Below, one piece after another: positions 42,813 through 54,215 of a stretch of DNA of 64,000 nt. Positions within the stretch are counted from its first letter, which is position 1. Every line of letters starts with the position of its first letter. Position numbers and translations under genes: made by a program. The DNA comes from Cepaea nemoralis. Taxonomy: Eukaryota; Mollusca; Gastropoda; Stylommatophora; Helicidae. The DNA lies in contig JACEFZ010021728.1 of assembly GCA_014155875.1 (NCBI GenBank), positions 7,501 to 71,500 of the forward strand, in the 5' to 3' direction. Below the pieces are notes generated by a model that made no database searches, was not told the origin of the DNA, and was given only the letters and a program-made list of their open reading frames with translations.

Positions 42813-43426
42813 CGGCGCGTCCGGTGTGTGTATACGCGTTTATGTGAGTGACACAGAGACTTGCATAAACATACCGTGGGGCATTGAATGACCAGGACCG
42901 CGGACAGAAATTCGATCCGACGTCGATATACCATTTGGGATTCGACTAGTCTGGAAGCTGACCGGATGCTTCGAAGACTGACAGAGTGGAGAGTAACTCA
43001 AGGACTGTGGATATATAATATCAGCTACTTAATCACAGAAACCGCAAACAATATGTTGCGTCATTTATTGCCTGGCATATTTCGCCGAATAGCGTCAGGT
43101 GCATATTGAAGAGGCATGAGCATATCATATGGGTTGAATAAAGAATAATGCTTCTGCTGAAACGCATAAACACACATAGTCACGGGTATTGTTGGAATGG
43201 GGAGCATCTGTTTTATCCCCACGGTAATTTCACATTTAACACGAACTCTTTCTGTTTGCAAATAACCGGCTAGAACCGCCAAATTACTAAAGCCTCAATA
43301 CATTTAAGCAATCTTTTATTGGTCGGATACGAAACGCTTTATCTTTGTTAACCTTATGGCCATAGTTTATGAGATGTTGAGAAAACGTCTATGCAGCGAA
43401 ACTGGGTGGGTGGAGGATTTGTATGC
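42813..43426. other. No gene seen
   Basis: No recognisable repeat family or splice-bounded frame. Confidence 0.4.
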
Positions 43427-43560
43427 GTGCATGAGTGTGTGTGTGTGGGTGGGTGGGGGATGTGTGTGTGAGTTGGGGGATGTGTAGGTGGGTGGGGGAT
43501 GTGTGAGTGGGTGGGGGATGTGTGAGTGGGTGGGGGATATGTGGATGGGTGGGATATGAA
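43427..43560. repeat. GTGGGTGGGGGAT repeat
   Basis: G-rich imperfect repeats of about 20 bp (GTGGGTGGGGGATGTGTGAG). Confidence 0.88.
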
Positions 43561-43643
43561 TCTCATAACATTCATTTGACAATGTGTTTTTCCTATGCGA
43601 ATGTATCATGCACTATTGATGAACGAAAGATGAGTGAATGGAA

Positions 43644-43698
43644 GGGCCGAATGTAAGAAGTGCCAGAGTGTCCAATTTGTGACCCTTTGAAAATAAAG

Positions 43699-43748
<50 letters not shown>
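43644..43748 (+). mobile_element. Non-LTR tail module with CAAT repeat
   Basis: GGGCCGAATGTAAGA..TGCC..AGTGTCCAATTTGT, ACCCTTTGAAAATAAAGT, then about 13 AATC units. The same module occurs inverted at 52625-52690 with GAAC repeats, in degraded form at 16490-16560, and in part inside the LTR at 11085-11113. Confidence 0.65.
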
Positions 43749-43749
<1 letters not shown>

Positions 43750-43797
43750 TCTCCCTCTCTCACAATTACACCCACACAAAGAAACACGTGCACGCAC

Positions 43798-43826
43798 GAC
43801 AGACAGACAGAAAGAGAGAAGGCGGA

Positions 43827-43917
<91 letters not shown>

Positions 43918-44231
43918 CCGGCCGGCCGACCGACCGACCGACCGACCGACCGACAGACAGATAGACAGACAGACCGGCCGACCAACCGACAGCCAGACAG
44001 ACAGACAGACAGACAGACCGCCCGACCAACCGACAGACAGACAGACAGACAGACAGACCGGCCGACCAACAGACAGACAGACAGACAGACAGACCGGCCG
44101 ACCAACCGACAGACAGACAGGCAGACCGACAGACAGACATACAGACAGACAGACAGGCCGACCAACCGACAGACAGACAGACAGACAGGCCGACCAACCG
44201 ACAGACAGACAGACAGACAGGCCGACCAACC

Positions 44232-44274
<43 letters not shown>

Positions 44275-44287
44275 CGGCCGACCAACC

Positions 44288-44323
<36 letters not shown>

Positions 44324-44326
44324 GTG
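43798..44326. repeat. ACAG/GGCA/GGCC/GACC tetranucleotide array
   Basis: A continuous tetranucleotide-periodic stretch whose unit changes from CAGA to GGCA to GGCC to GACC and back in blocks, keeping the 4-bp phase. A larger unit (ACCGGCCGACCAACCGACAG) recurs about every 60 bp. The long Arg/Gln/Thr/Asp ORF is an artefact. Confidence 0.95.
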
Positions 44327-44378
44327 CCATACGTTGTATTGACTGACATCAATCTTGTGATCAACGGGACAGCTGACA

Positions 44379-45436
44379 CTCCGTGGTTGGCACTGCTGTC
44401 AGAGAACACACAGACATACACACTCCGTGGTTGGCACTGCTGTCAGAGAACATACAGACATACACACTCCGTGGTTGGCACTGCTGTCAGAGAACATACA
44501 GATATACACACTCCGTGGTTGGCACTGCTGTCAGAGAACATACAGACATACACACTCCGTGGTTGGCACTGCTGTCAGAGAACATACAGACATACACACT
44601 CCGTGGTTGGCACTGCTGTTCGAGAACACACAGACATACACACTCCGTGGTTGGCACTGCTGTTCGAGAACACACAGACATACACACTCCGTGGTTGGCA
44701 CTGCTGTCAGAGAACACACAGACATACACACTCCGTGGTTGGCACTGCTGTCAGAGAACATACAGACATACACACTCCGTGGTTGGCACTGCTGTTCGAG
44801 AACACACAGACATACACACTCCGTGGTTGGCACTGCTGTCAGAGAACATACAGACATACACACTCCGTGGTTGGCACTGCTGTTCGAGAACATACAGACA
44901 TACACACTCCGTGGTTGGCACTGCTGTCAGAGAACACACAGACATACACACTCCGTGGTTGGCACTGCTGTCAGAGAACACACAGACATACACACTCCGT
45001 GGTTGGCACTGCTGTCAGAGAACATACAGACATACACACTCCATGGTTGGCACTGCTGTTAGAGAACATACAGACATACACACTCCATGGTTGGCACTGC
45101 TGTTAGAGAACACACAGACATACACACTCCATGGTTGGCACTGCTGTCAGAGAACATACAGACATACACACTCCATGGTTGGCACTGCTGTTAGAGAACA
45201 CACAGACATACGCACTCCGTGGTTGGCACTGCTGTCAGAGAACATACAGACATACACACTCCATGGTTGGCACTGCTTTCGGAGAACATACAGATATACA
45301 CACTCCGTGGTTGGCACTGCTGTCAGAGAACATACAGACATACACACTCCGTGGTTGGCACTGCTGTCAGAGAACATACAGATATACACACTCCGTGGTT
45401 GGCACTGCTGTCAGAGAACATACAGACATACACACA
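44379..45436. repeat. 44-bp minisatellite
   Basis: 24 copies of a 44-bp unit containing CTCCGTGGTTGGCACTGCTG, TCAGAGAACA and TACAGACATACACA. Variants (TTCGAGAA, TTAGAGAA, CCATGG for CCGTGG) are clustered, so neighbouring units share changes. 44 is two more than a multiple of three, so frames rotate and stay open; the ORFs are not genes. Confidence 0.96.
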
Positions 45437-45454
45437 AGTTGACAGAGAGAGTGA

Positions 45455-45457
45455 GGC

Positions 45458-45512
<55 letters not shown>

Positions 45513-45589
45513 CAGACAGAGAGACAGACAGTCAGACAAAGAGAGACAGAAAGGCAGACCGAGTGAAACAGAGAGACAGAGATTAGAGT

Positions 45590-45644
<55 letters not shown>

Positions 45645-45747
45645 GTGGGTGAGTGAGTGAGAAAGAGAGAGACACAGAGAGAGACAGAGAGAGAGAGAGA
45701 GAGAAAATGATAGAGACACGCACAAACAGGGAGAGACTTAGGCCCAC

Positions 45748-45802
<55 letters not shown>

Positions 45803-45840
45803 AAGAGAGACGGGCAGAGACAGAGAGAGTGAGAGAAAGG
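45455..45840. repeat. GA-rich tract
   Basis: GA and GACA repeats with two clean GA runs (45462-45510, 45594-45640). Confidence 0.93.
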
Positions 45841-46119
45841 AACAGCTAAAAAAAACAAAAATCAATGTTTTATGCCCAAAGGGGATGCCATAGAACTCTC
45901 TACGCTATTTTCGTATCAGTAATTTGCCCTAGTTTTGGAATTTTCGTTTTTTTTCTTCTGTTTAATGGCACCCTCCGCCTTTTTCTTGTTTCAGACCTGG
46001 CGTTCGTTAGCATGTACATATAATCTATGCTTGACACGTCGTGACAAACCCTGCACATTGTAGGTTGTCAGTGTATACATAGATTACACATCGCAGACAG
46101 TATCGTTAATTTATTTCTT

Positions 46120-46620
46120 ACATTATCTAGTCAGTATAGTTAATCTATGCTTACATGACCTTGGCAGTATAGTTAATTTAAGCTTACATGACCTTGGCGG
46201 TATAGTTAATCTATGATTACTTGGCCTAGTCGGTATAGTTAATCTATGGTTACAAAACCTTAGCGGTATAGTTAATATATGGTTACATGACATAGGCGGT
46301 ATAGTTAATCTATGGTTACTTGACCTAGTCGGTATAGTCAGTCTATGCTTACATGACCTAGGCAGTATAGTTAAGCTATCCTTACATGATCTGGGTAGTA
46401 TTGTTTATCTCTTCTTACACGGCCCAGTCAATACAGTTAATTAATTTGTACACGACCCAGGCAGTACCGTTAATGAATGATTACACGACCCAGGCAGTAC
46501 CGTTAATGAATGATTACACGACCCAGTTAGTACAGTTAATCAATGGTTACACCGCGCAGGCAGTACAGTTGACAAATGATTACGCGACCCATAGAGTACA
46601 TTTAATCAATGAATACACAC
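46120..46620. repeat. 33-bp minisatellite, diverged
   Basis: About 15 units such as GGCGGTATAGTTAATCTATG, GTTACTTGACCTA; divergence increases toward the right end. Composition is AT-rich, unlike the other arrays. Confidence 0.88.
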
Positions 46621-46629
46621 CCGGCCATT

Positions 46630-47055
46630 ATGATTGAGCTGCAGAAACATTCTCTAACTTTCCAAGAATCGGTAAATAAAAAACCAGACAACTCACGCCA
46701 CCCACTCTTACATACATACTCGAAACAATCAGCACCTTCGTACCCATCACTTGCTGGAGCTGTGGGCAATAAACGAGCAGATTGTCTGGCTGGCGCTGTC
46801 ACGGTATCCGAGGGACAACCAATGATTCGAATCGGCATCATGAACACCCTTAGATAACCGGGCCAAACTGAAACGAGGACTTTCAATTGAAAGTTGAAAT
46901 TGCTTGGACCAGAAAGGACCTGCTTACAAAACGCGCGATGTACCTGGCACAGCTAGTCGCCCTACGCTGACTAATTAATTACGTGGGAGATTGTGAAAAG
47001 TATGAACTTGTCCGGAGCGCAATTATGACAAACCGAACTGAACTGAACTGAACTA
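46630..47055 (+). mobile_element. LINE RNase H remnant
   Basis: A short frame reads YPSLAGAVGNKRADCLAGAV, which matches the GHAGVPGNEQADRLAG end of RNase H domains with changes. It is followed by non-coding sequence ending in ACTGA pentanucleotides (about 47036-47053). Confidence 0.55.
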
Positions 47056-47217
47056 ATAGTCCGGTGTTACAGACAGTCTAATGTTGATGGGTATCGCCAC
47101 CATTTCAGCCGCCGGGCTGTAACCTGGGGTGTTGTTTGTGCGGGCTGGATCGAATTTGGAGATACCCACAATAATTGTACGTTTCTTTCTTTTACTTGGC
47201 TCTCTTCTGCCTGAGTG

Positions 47218-47520
47218 TGAAACCTGGACAATGTGTAACGGAACCTGGACAATGAGTAAGGAAACCAAGACAATGAGTGATGAAATGTGAACAATGAGTA
47301 AGACAACCTGGACAATGAGTGATGAAATGTGAAAAGTGAGTCAGGAAACCTGGATAATAATTGATGACATGTGAATAATGAGTCAGGAAACTTGGACAAT
47401 GAGTGATGACATGTGAATAATCAGTAAGAAAACCTGGGCAATGAGTAATGAAATGTAAACAATGAGTCAGGAAACCCGTATAATGGGTAATGAAACCGGG
47501 ACAATGACTAATGGAATGAT
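47218..47520. repeat. Diverged 20/40-bp minisatellite
   Basis: Alternating units such as GAAACCTGGACAATGAGT and GATGAAATGTGAACAATGAG. The minus-strand ORF of CysProGlyPheLeuThrHis repeats is an artefact. Confidence 0.85.
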
Positions 47521-47984
47521 GAAGAAACTGTCTAAAGTGGAAATGTGGCTTTTGAAAAAAAAAAATTTGAAAACATGAATAGAGAAAAATGCAAAAGCTA
47601 AAGTACCACCAACAATCAGTGTTACTGGAATACTCATAACAGCCATAAGAACAACACAATTGGAATTTATGAGGCATCTCAACATAAGAAATGGAATTGA
47701 TAATTTAGTTTCATGTTCAGAAAATACTAGGCAATGAAATACTGAAAATGATTACATGGAAAGCATAAACAGTGGGCAAAAAATAGTTGTTTAAAAGCAA
47801 AATCAGTTTATTTATACCTTATAACCCATACAGCAAGAGACATGGTCCGGTCATATAGCTAGGCTACCAACTGACAGTGTACCACAACAAGCAGTGATAG
47901 TACAGACCGACTGGAACCAGAAGAAGAGGGTGACTACGTGAAAAATGGACAGAGAGAATAATAGTCCATGGGAATATGTATTAT

Positions 47985-48540
47985 ATAAATATACCATTTA
48001 GTAGACGCGGTTGTTGCACTCAGTGAACAACTAGGGTTAGAATTAAATTGTAAAAAGACACAGATTATGGTAGTCACTAGAAAGAAGGAAATAACACAAT
48101 GTAATATGCAAGTAAATGGGAGTATTCTTAAACAAGTGAATCGGTACAATACAATTATCGCGAAACAGTCATAACATCTGATGGGGGATGCCTTAAAGAG
48201 ATTAGAACAAGAATCGCCATGGCGAAGGTAGCCTTTAGCAAGATGGAAAATATACTGACCAATAAAAAGATGTCATTTGCAACGAGAAAAAGAGTGTTGA
48301 AGTGCTACATAGAACTTGTACTTTTGTATGGAAGTGAAGCATGGAAAATGAGCAGACAAGCTGAAAAACATCTGATGGCTGTGGAAATGTGGTTTCTGAG
48401 GAAAGTGCAAAGAATAGCATAGACAGACAGAAAATACAATGATGAAGCCCCACAAGAAACACATAAAAACCATAAACTGATTAGAGAAATTAGATATATA
48501 CAGTCACAATGTGTGGACACGTTATGAGAAGTAATAAATG
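47985..48540 (+). mobile_element. LINE-B fragment
   Basis: It encodes LNCKKTQIMVVTRKKE, MQVNGSILKQVN and, in another frame, IRTRIAMAKVAFSKMENILT, RKRVLKCYIELVLLYGSEAW, MAVEMWFLRKVQRIA. These are the RT palm end and thumb of LINE-B. The frame change near 48150 and stops mark it as dead. Confidence 0.85.
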
Positions 48541-49209
48541 GGTGACAGTTTACAAGCTACAGAGCGTAAAATTGCCTGGACATTCAACCTGAGGTTGGTG
48601 GCAATATACTGCAAAGGTCAGGCGACATTTTTCTCCCTGGCCAATTAAGAATATCAATCGCATTTTTAAGAGATTAGTGATCGATCCACCTCTTCCCTTG
48701 TTGTGGCTTCAGGAAATATATTTGGTTTAAATAGAGAACCAACTTCCGCAGTTTGATGCTTTCCGCACTTGGCGAGTGTCGCAGTTGTGCCGGATAATTG
48801 CCAGTTGTGGGCCAAATTTCTAAATTACTGCGGAATTATTGATATTCCAACCTGGGAACTATCTGCGTGTGATGTCGATTAGAAGTTTAAAATATCTGGC
48901 ACGTTTCTGTTACTTTATGACAATTTTAATTAAACAAAAAACTGATGTTAAGATCTTGTGGAGAAACAACGAGCATAAACATATTAATTGCCTTATAAAG
49001 ACCCCAGGCAAGGTGAACAAAAATCACACACTTTATAAATGTTGGAAAATGAATAAAATTATATATTAACAACTGAGAATAGTAACAAATAATATGTTAC
49101 TACACGCGTGTTCGACATTTCGTTTATAACAACCTTTATCAAGAACAACATGAGCATAGCTAACAAGAAAGTATGATAAATGTGTGAACAGCTAACATAA
49201 CACAAAAAG
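48541..49209. other. No gene seen
   Basis: AT-rich unassigned sequence. Confidence 0.4.
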
Positions 49210-51520
49210 ACAAAAGTACTTGAAGAACCCTGCAAAACACGTATGGTAAAGTCCTCGAAAATATAGTGGTGAGCAGGCTCCAGCAACATTTGGAAAGTCG
49301 TAATCTGCTTCCCCAAGGACTCGGGAGTTACCGGCCTGGGCAGGACACCTGGGCCAATGCTGCAACTTTTGTAATTTGATGTCTACGAGGACTTCCAGGA
49401 TAAACAGGAGACAGTGGTAGTAGCTCTTGACCTAATTCATTATGTGCCATGCCGGTAAGCGTGGGCGGTCATGTTCTGTCATCTCACTCGATCACCAGAG
49501 TCGTGGATCAGCTCTGTGTTCCTGTCTCGACCATGCCACGTGACCAAGCCATCCAGGTATTTACTTCTTGGTCTTCTCCTTGGTCTCTTCCCTTCGATTT
49601 TGCCAGTTGTCACCAAGTTCTCCAATTCATTTCTTCTCATAACATGCCCAAAAATTTTTGACTGTCTACATCTAATGTCTCTAATCAGTTTACGATCTTC
49701 ATTTATTTCTTGAAGGACTTGTTCATTGGTTTTTCTATCTGTCCATGGTATTCTTTGCATTCTCTTGACCTGGGGGATGCGTATAACAGGGTCAGGTATG
49801 ATCGGCTGATATACAACCGTTAGACATGGAGGTCTGCCCTTGCTTGCATGGGTTCCTGGACTTCTGACTCCTGTACTATTACACCTGAGTTGCCACAGGG
49901 ATCTACCATGTCCCCAGTGCTCTTTAATTTCTACACAAGCAAAGTCACCGCTATTGAGACACCAGGTATGGGTAGAATCTTAACATTTGCAGATGATGTG
50001 CTGGTGTACAGACAGGGCAGAGACAGGGCCAGTTTGGCGAAAGACTTAAAGTGGCAGTAAACAGGGTTGCAGAGTGGTGCAGGGACGCAGAGGCCGTTAT
50101 AAACCCAGACAAAGCATCGGTTGTGTGGTACTCCCTGGATAACCGGATCGTCAAGGCAGATGTCCCAGATAATATAATATGTTGAATGGATGTCCTGTTG
50201 GTAGAGAGAGTAAATTAACGTACGTGGGTATCACCTTTGACAGGTATGTGTATTTTAAGGATCATGTGGAGGCTTTGGTGGTGAAGGCTGGTAGGGGACT
50301 TAATGCATTGAGGGCGATGACATCAACCGGGGTAGATCAAATGATGCTTTACAGGCTCTTTCAGCAGTTAATAATTTCTGTCACTGAGTATGGTTTGGGG
50401 CTTCTGACAGTATCAAAGAGTCAGCTTGAAAGGTTGGAGCGCATACAGAATGCTGCCATGCTGGTAATCCTGGGGTGCACAAAGAACACACCAATTATAT
50501 GCATGAGGCATCTCCTGGCGCTACGAACAATGACGAATAGGCATAGGGTCCTTCAGGCCAAATGGTACCTGAGAGTTGCTGCAGATAGGGATCACCCCCT
50601 GCATGAAGCCATGGATATGGTCAAGGGTCATAGACATAGAGGCAGGTCCTGGGTGGCACAGGCAGAACTTTCTATACGTCAGGTGTGTGATCTTTAGACC
50701 ATCAATCGTGAAAAAGAGTGGGTTGAAGTTCCGGAAGACATGACGGACTGGCATAATGTAATAGTAACACTGGGTCATGAGTGCAGAGAATGGGCAGTGG
50801 GCCGCACTGAGTTTGAAGTGCAACAACTGATTCAGAGTAACACACATCAAGGTGACATAGTCATCTAAACCGATGGGTCAGCTGTGAGAAACAGGCGTAG
50901 TGGTTTGGGGTTTTATTGCAAAGGCTAATGGACGAATCTTGAAAAATGAGAGTCTGACATATGAGACTACGACCTCCAGCATGAGAATGGAGGTGGAAGC
51001 AGTAACAGCGGCATTCCGTTGGTTAGAGGAGACTACTGCAACACACATTGTATTCATTACGGATTCAAAGAGTATGCTTAGTAAGGTGGAGAAAGGAATG
51101 TTTCGTGTGGAATGGCTATCGTCGCTTCAGAGGTCACAGATTGTGAGAATTGTATGGATATTTTGCCCTGGCCATGCGGGGGTGCCGGGGAATGAACAGG
51201 CTGATAGGCTGGCAGGGAATGCACCTCTTGGTGGTCGATTACCTATGGACAAGGGGAGGGGGTCGTGCATTTTTGGGACCAGGTGGAGAAGGCGGGGGAA
51301 CCTGTATGAGATTGAGAACCTGTATGTGAAAAGAATGAGATTGCTCGGGGGATCGGCAGGGGTTCTGGAAGAATCTAAAAACTGAGAGGGAAGACCAGGA
51401 GAACTTTAAATCAGATAGCGGTGGGAACGATTAGTAGTATAACTCTTTGCTGGCTGTTGAACGAGGGGACGGAGCACGTATGGGAATGTCCTGAAATCAG
51501 TGATATCGGTTCTTAACTCA
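49210..51520 (+). mobile_element. LINE-J copy with RT and RNase H, broken
   Basis: This is the longest LINE-J copy: RT (GLGSYRPGQDT, VVVALDL before the nested insertion, GDAYNRVRYDRLI after it, LPQGSTMSPVLFNFY, FADDVLVY at about 49990), a connector (50179-50696, 172 open codons), then RNase H (TDGSAVRN with an upstream stop, MRMEVEAVTAAFRWLEE, VFITDSKSML, CPGHAGVPGNEQADRLAG) and a 3' end GGTTCTTAACTCAACTTAAC. RT followed by RNase H fits the I/R1-like LINE groups. Several stops and frameshifts are present. Confidence 0.85.
49434..49761 (-). mobile_element. LINE-B copy nested in LINE-J
   Basis: The duplication CTCTTGACCT flanks it (49424-49433 and 49762-49771). On the minus strand it reads MQRIPWTDRKTNEQVLQEIN, DIRCRQSKIFGHVMRRNELE, TGKIEGKRPRRRPRSKYLDG and ends CCGGCATGGCACATAATGAA. 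The 5'-truncated copy is the cleanest statement of the LINE-B C-terminus. Confidence 0.88.
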
Positions 51521-51599
51521 ACTTAACTCAATCTGACTAATTGATTTACCTGGTTGTTTCGGGATTTGAAGTTTGACGACTGAGCACAACCCACAACTC

Positions 51600-51775
51600 G
51601 CAACGCCGATTGTATTCCGAATAGAACCTTGGGCCTTGTCCACGTCAGATTGGAAGAGCGGAACTCGAGTCTAGTGCTTCCAGTCTGACGTGGACAAGGC
51701 CTTAAGTTCGTACCGGAACACGATCAGAGTTGCCAGTAGTGGGTTGTGCTCAATCTTCATATCTGACTAAGACTT
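51600..51775 (+). mobile_element. SINE-2 copy, 3' part with hairpin
   Basis: It shares GCGGAACTCGAGTCTAGTGC, TTCCGATCAG-like and GTTGCCAGTAGTGGGTTG sequence with 31536-31765. The arms 51632-51655 and 51677-51702 (GGCCTTGTCCACGTCAGA and its complement) can pair almost perfectly. Confidence 0.7.
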
Positions 51776-52054
51776 GAAAACAGTAAGTAAAATAACAGGA
51801 AACAATATGAATATTGTAAAACCGTGACATCCACAACAGTACTGAATCCCGCTGGATGGACACATACCATTGTGTAATTACTTTGTTTTTCATTCTCAGT
51901 CTGATCGAAATGTCGGAATAACACGGTTTTATGGCAGCACACTCATCATCGAACTCCTTATGATCACGGCACTTGAAATAATTGGAAAATTGTTGTGCGA
52001 AGCGACAGATGTTTCCTGAATTGGAATTTGGCATGGGTATTTACGAGTTTTATG

Positions 52055-52300
52055 TGTTTGCTTATCTGTGGCGAAGGTATAATGAATGCAATTCATAATC
52101 CTGCATACCGCGTTCGAAACATTGCTGCGAGCGATTTGGAAGCAGACTGTCTTGCTTTGGTCCCCATACAAAGGTATGAGTGCAGGTCGTTCAGAAAGCA
52201 ATGGCAAACTACTAAACGTAAACTTGTCAAGAAATTACCAACAAACAAAAACAACACGCCGAGGTTGACTACCAAGTCCGGTAAAAAAAATATGAAACTA
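52055..52300 (+). mobile_element. SINE-1 copy
   Basis: TTATCTGTGGCGAAGGTATAAT (A-box region), CGCGTTCGAAACATTG (B-box), GCGAGCGATTTGGAAGCAGAC, AGCAATGGCAAACTACTAAA, CTTGTCAAGAAAT and GTTGACTACCAAGTCCGGTA. Confidence 0.78.
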
Positions 52301-52314
52301 ATTTGTGTTTATTA

Positions 52315-52605
52315 TTTGTTTGCATATTATACCACAACATGTAGTCTGAGAATGGAGGTGGGCGAAGTCACGGCGGCGTTACGGTGGTTGGAGGACAAAC
52401 AGCAGACACATATGATTGTAACGGACTCACAAAGTGTGATGAAAGAAGTGAAGACGGGCAGGCTTCGGGCAGAATGACAGGCTTGCATTCAACAATCACA
52501 AATAGAGAGTATCTGTTGGATGTTTTGCCAGGTCATGCTGGTGTGGTGGGAAACGAGCTGGAGGATAGATTGGTTGGGTTAGCATTCCTAGAAGAGGTAA
52601 TAGAA
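52315..52605 (+). mobile_element. RNase H fragment of a LINE
   Basis: SLRMEVGEVTAALRWLEDKQ, VTDSQSVMKEVKTGRLRAE, then after a frameshift FCQGHAGVVGNELEDRLVGL. It is related to, but distinct from, the LINE-J copies; the 5' part is missing. Confidence 0.78.
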
Positions 52606-52690
52606 TGAACGAACAAAACGAACGAACAGACTTTATTTTCAAAGGGTAACAAATTGGGCACGCAGGCCCGTCTTACATTCGGCCCTTCCA
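52606..52690 (-). mobile_element. Non-LTR tail module, inverted, with GAAC repeat
   Basis: On the minus strand GGGCCGAATGTAAGACGGGC, CTGCGTGCCCAATTTGTTACC, TTTGAAAATAAAGTC is followed by TGTTCGTTCGTTTTGTTCG. It is the counterpart of the module at 43644. Confidence 0.65.
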
Positions 52691-52739
52691 ATCACTCATA
52701 TTTCTTTCATCTAGTAATAGTGCATGATAAGACAGGTGT

Positions 52740-52778
52740 GCTGACAGGCAGACAGGCAGGCAGGCAGGCAGGCAGACA

Positions 52779-52819
<41 letters not shown>

Positions 52820-52929
52820 ACAGGCAGACAGGGAGATAGACGGATGGATGGATAGATGGATGGCTGGCTAGCTGGATGGATGGATGGATGGATGGACGAA
52901 CGGACGGGCGGGCGGGCTGACAGGCAGGC

Positions 52930-53024
<95 letters not shown>

Positions 53025-53032
53025 CAGATAGA
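52740..53032. repeat. CAGG / GGAT / GATA tetranucleotide array
   Basis: Successive blocks of GGCA, GGAT and finally about 25 GATA units run without a break. Confidence 0.95.
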
Positions 53033-53204
53033 TGTGTAAACGTAAGTAGAGCGTTACAACTGAACAGAAGAATGGATAAACCAAGCTACACTTACCAGCG
53101 ACACCGTCTCCCTAATGTCGATAGCCTCTCTCAAGAAGGGAAACAGGATGATCCATAGACTAACCCGGCACACACAAGCTTCTAAATGTGGAATCAATAC
53201 TCAC

Positions 53205-53415
53205 ATTTGACGATATTTAACATCATTGATGTTGCTGTGGCTGTTGTTGCAGCGCCGGCTGCTGTTGCTGCTGTCTGGGCTAGCAGGCGAGCGGAAGTGG
53301 GACCATTCTGTGTCCGTGATTTTAGCCTGGGTTCTGGGAGTGGGGAAGCAATTGGTTGTGTTGCTGAGAGCTCCAGCCAGCCGACGTGCGAGAAAATCAA
53401 TATCTGAACATCTCT
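53205..53415 (-). other. GC-richer block, possible non-coding exon
   Basis: On the minus strand this block is clearly richer in G+C than its surroundings, contains CAGCAGCAACAGCAGCC, and ends at a good donor (CAAAT/GTGAGTAT at 53204). A GA-rich tract lies directly upstream in that direction. It could be a 5' UTR exon of the neurexin gene, which lies downstream on the same strand. This is inference only; no coding is claimed. Confidence 0.25.
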
Positions 53416-53421
53416 CTCTTT

Positions 53422-53545
<124 letters not shown>

Positions 53546-53577
53546 CTCGCTCTCTATCATTCGCTCTTAATTAATAA

Positions 53578-54215
53578 AATGTCTATCTGTTTGTCTATCC
53601 CTGTCTGTCTATCTGTCCGTTTGTCCATCCATCCATGCATCTGTCCGTCCGTCACCCACCCATCAGCTGTCTGTCTGTCTGTCTGTCTGTCCGTCCGTCT
53701 GTCCATCCATCCATGCATCTGTTCGTCCGTCACCCACCCATCAGCTGTCTGTCTGTCTGTCAACCCGTCCGACACCCATCTGTCTGTCTGTCTGTCTGTC
53801 TGTCAACCCATTCGTCCGTCCGTCATCCGTCCGTCTGTCTGTCTGTCAACCCATTCGTCCGTCCGTCATCCGTCCGTCTGTCTGTCTGTCTGTCTGTCAA
53901 CCCATTCGTCCGTCCGTCACCCATCCGTCCGTCCGTCCGTCCGTTTGTCAACCCGTCCGTCCGTCACCCATCTGTCTGTCTGTCTCTATGTCTGTCTGTC
54001 TATCTGTCAACCCATTCGTCCGTCCGTCATCCGTCTGTCTGTCTATCTGTCAACCCATTCGTCCGTCCGTCATCCGTCCGTCTGTCTGTCTGTTATCCCC
54101 AAGTGCTCCGTCCTCATTTTCAACAGCCAGCGAAGAGTCCCAATACCAGTGGTACCAGTTCTAATCTGATCACGTGTCTGTCCGGCGGTGTGTCTGTCTG
54201 TCTGTTCGTCTGTTT
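53578..54215. repeat. CTGT/CCGT tetranucleotide array
   Basis: TCTG, TCCG and CATC runs make a higher-order unit of about 60-90 bp (AACCCATTCGTCCGTCCGTC, ATCCGTC). Three frames stay open; the ORFs are artefacts. Confidence 0.94.

Noticed and set aside
44324..45594. 403-codon ORF of repeated TDIHTPWLALL units
   Set aside because: 44-bp units rotate through three frames and all stay open; a non-coding minisatellite.
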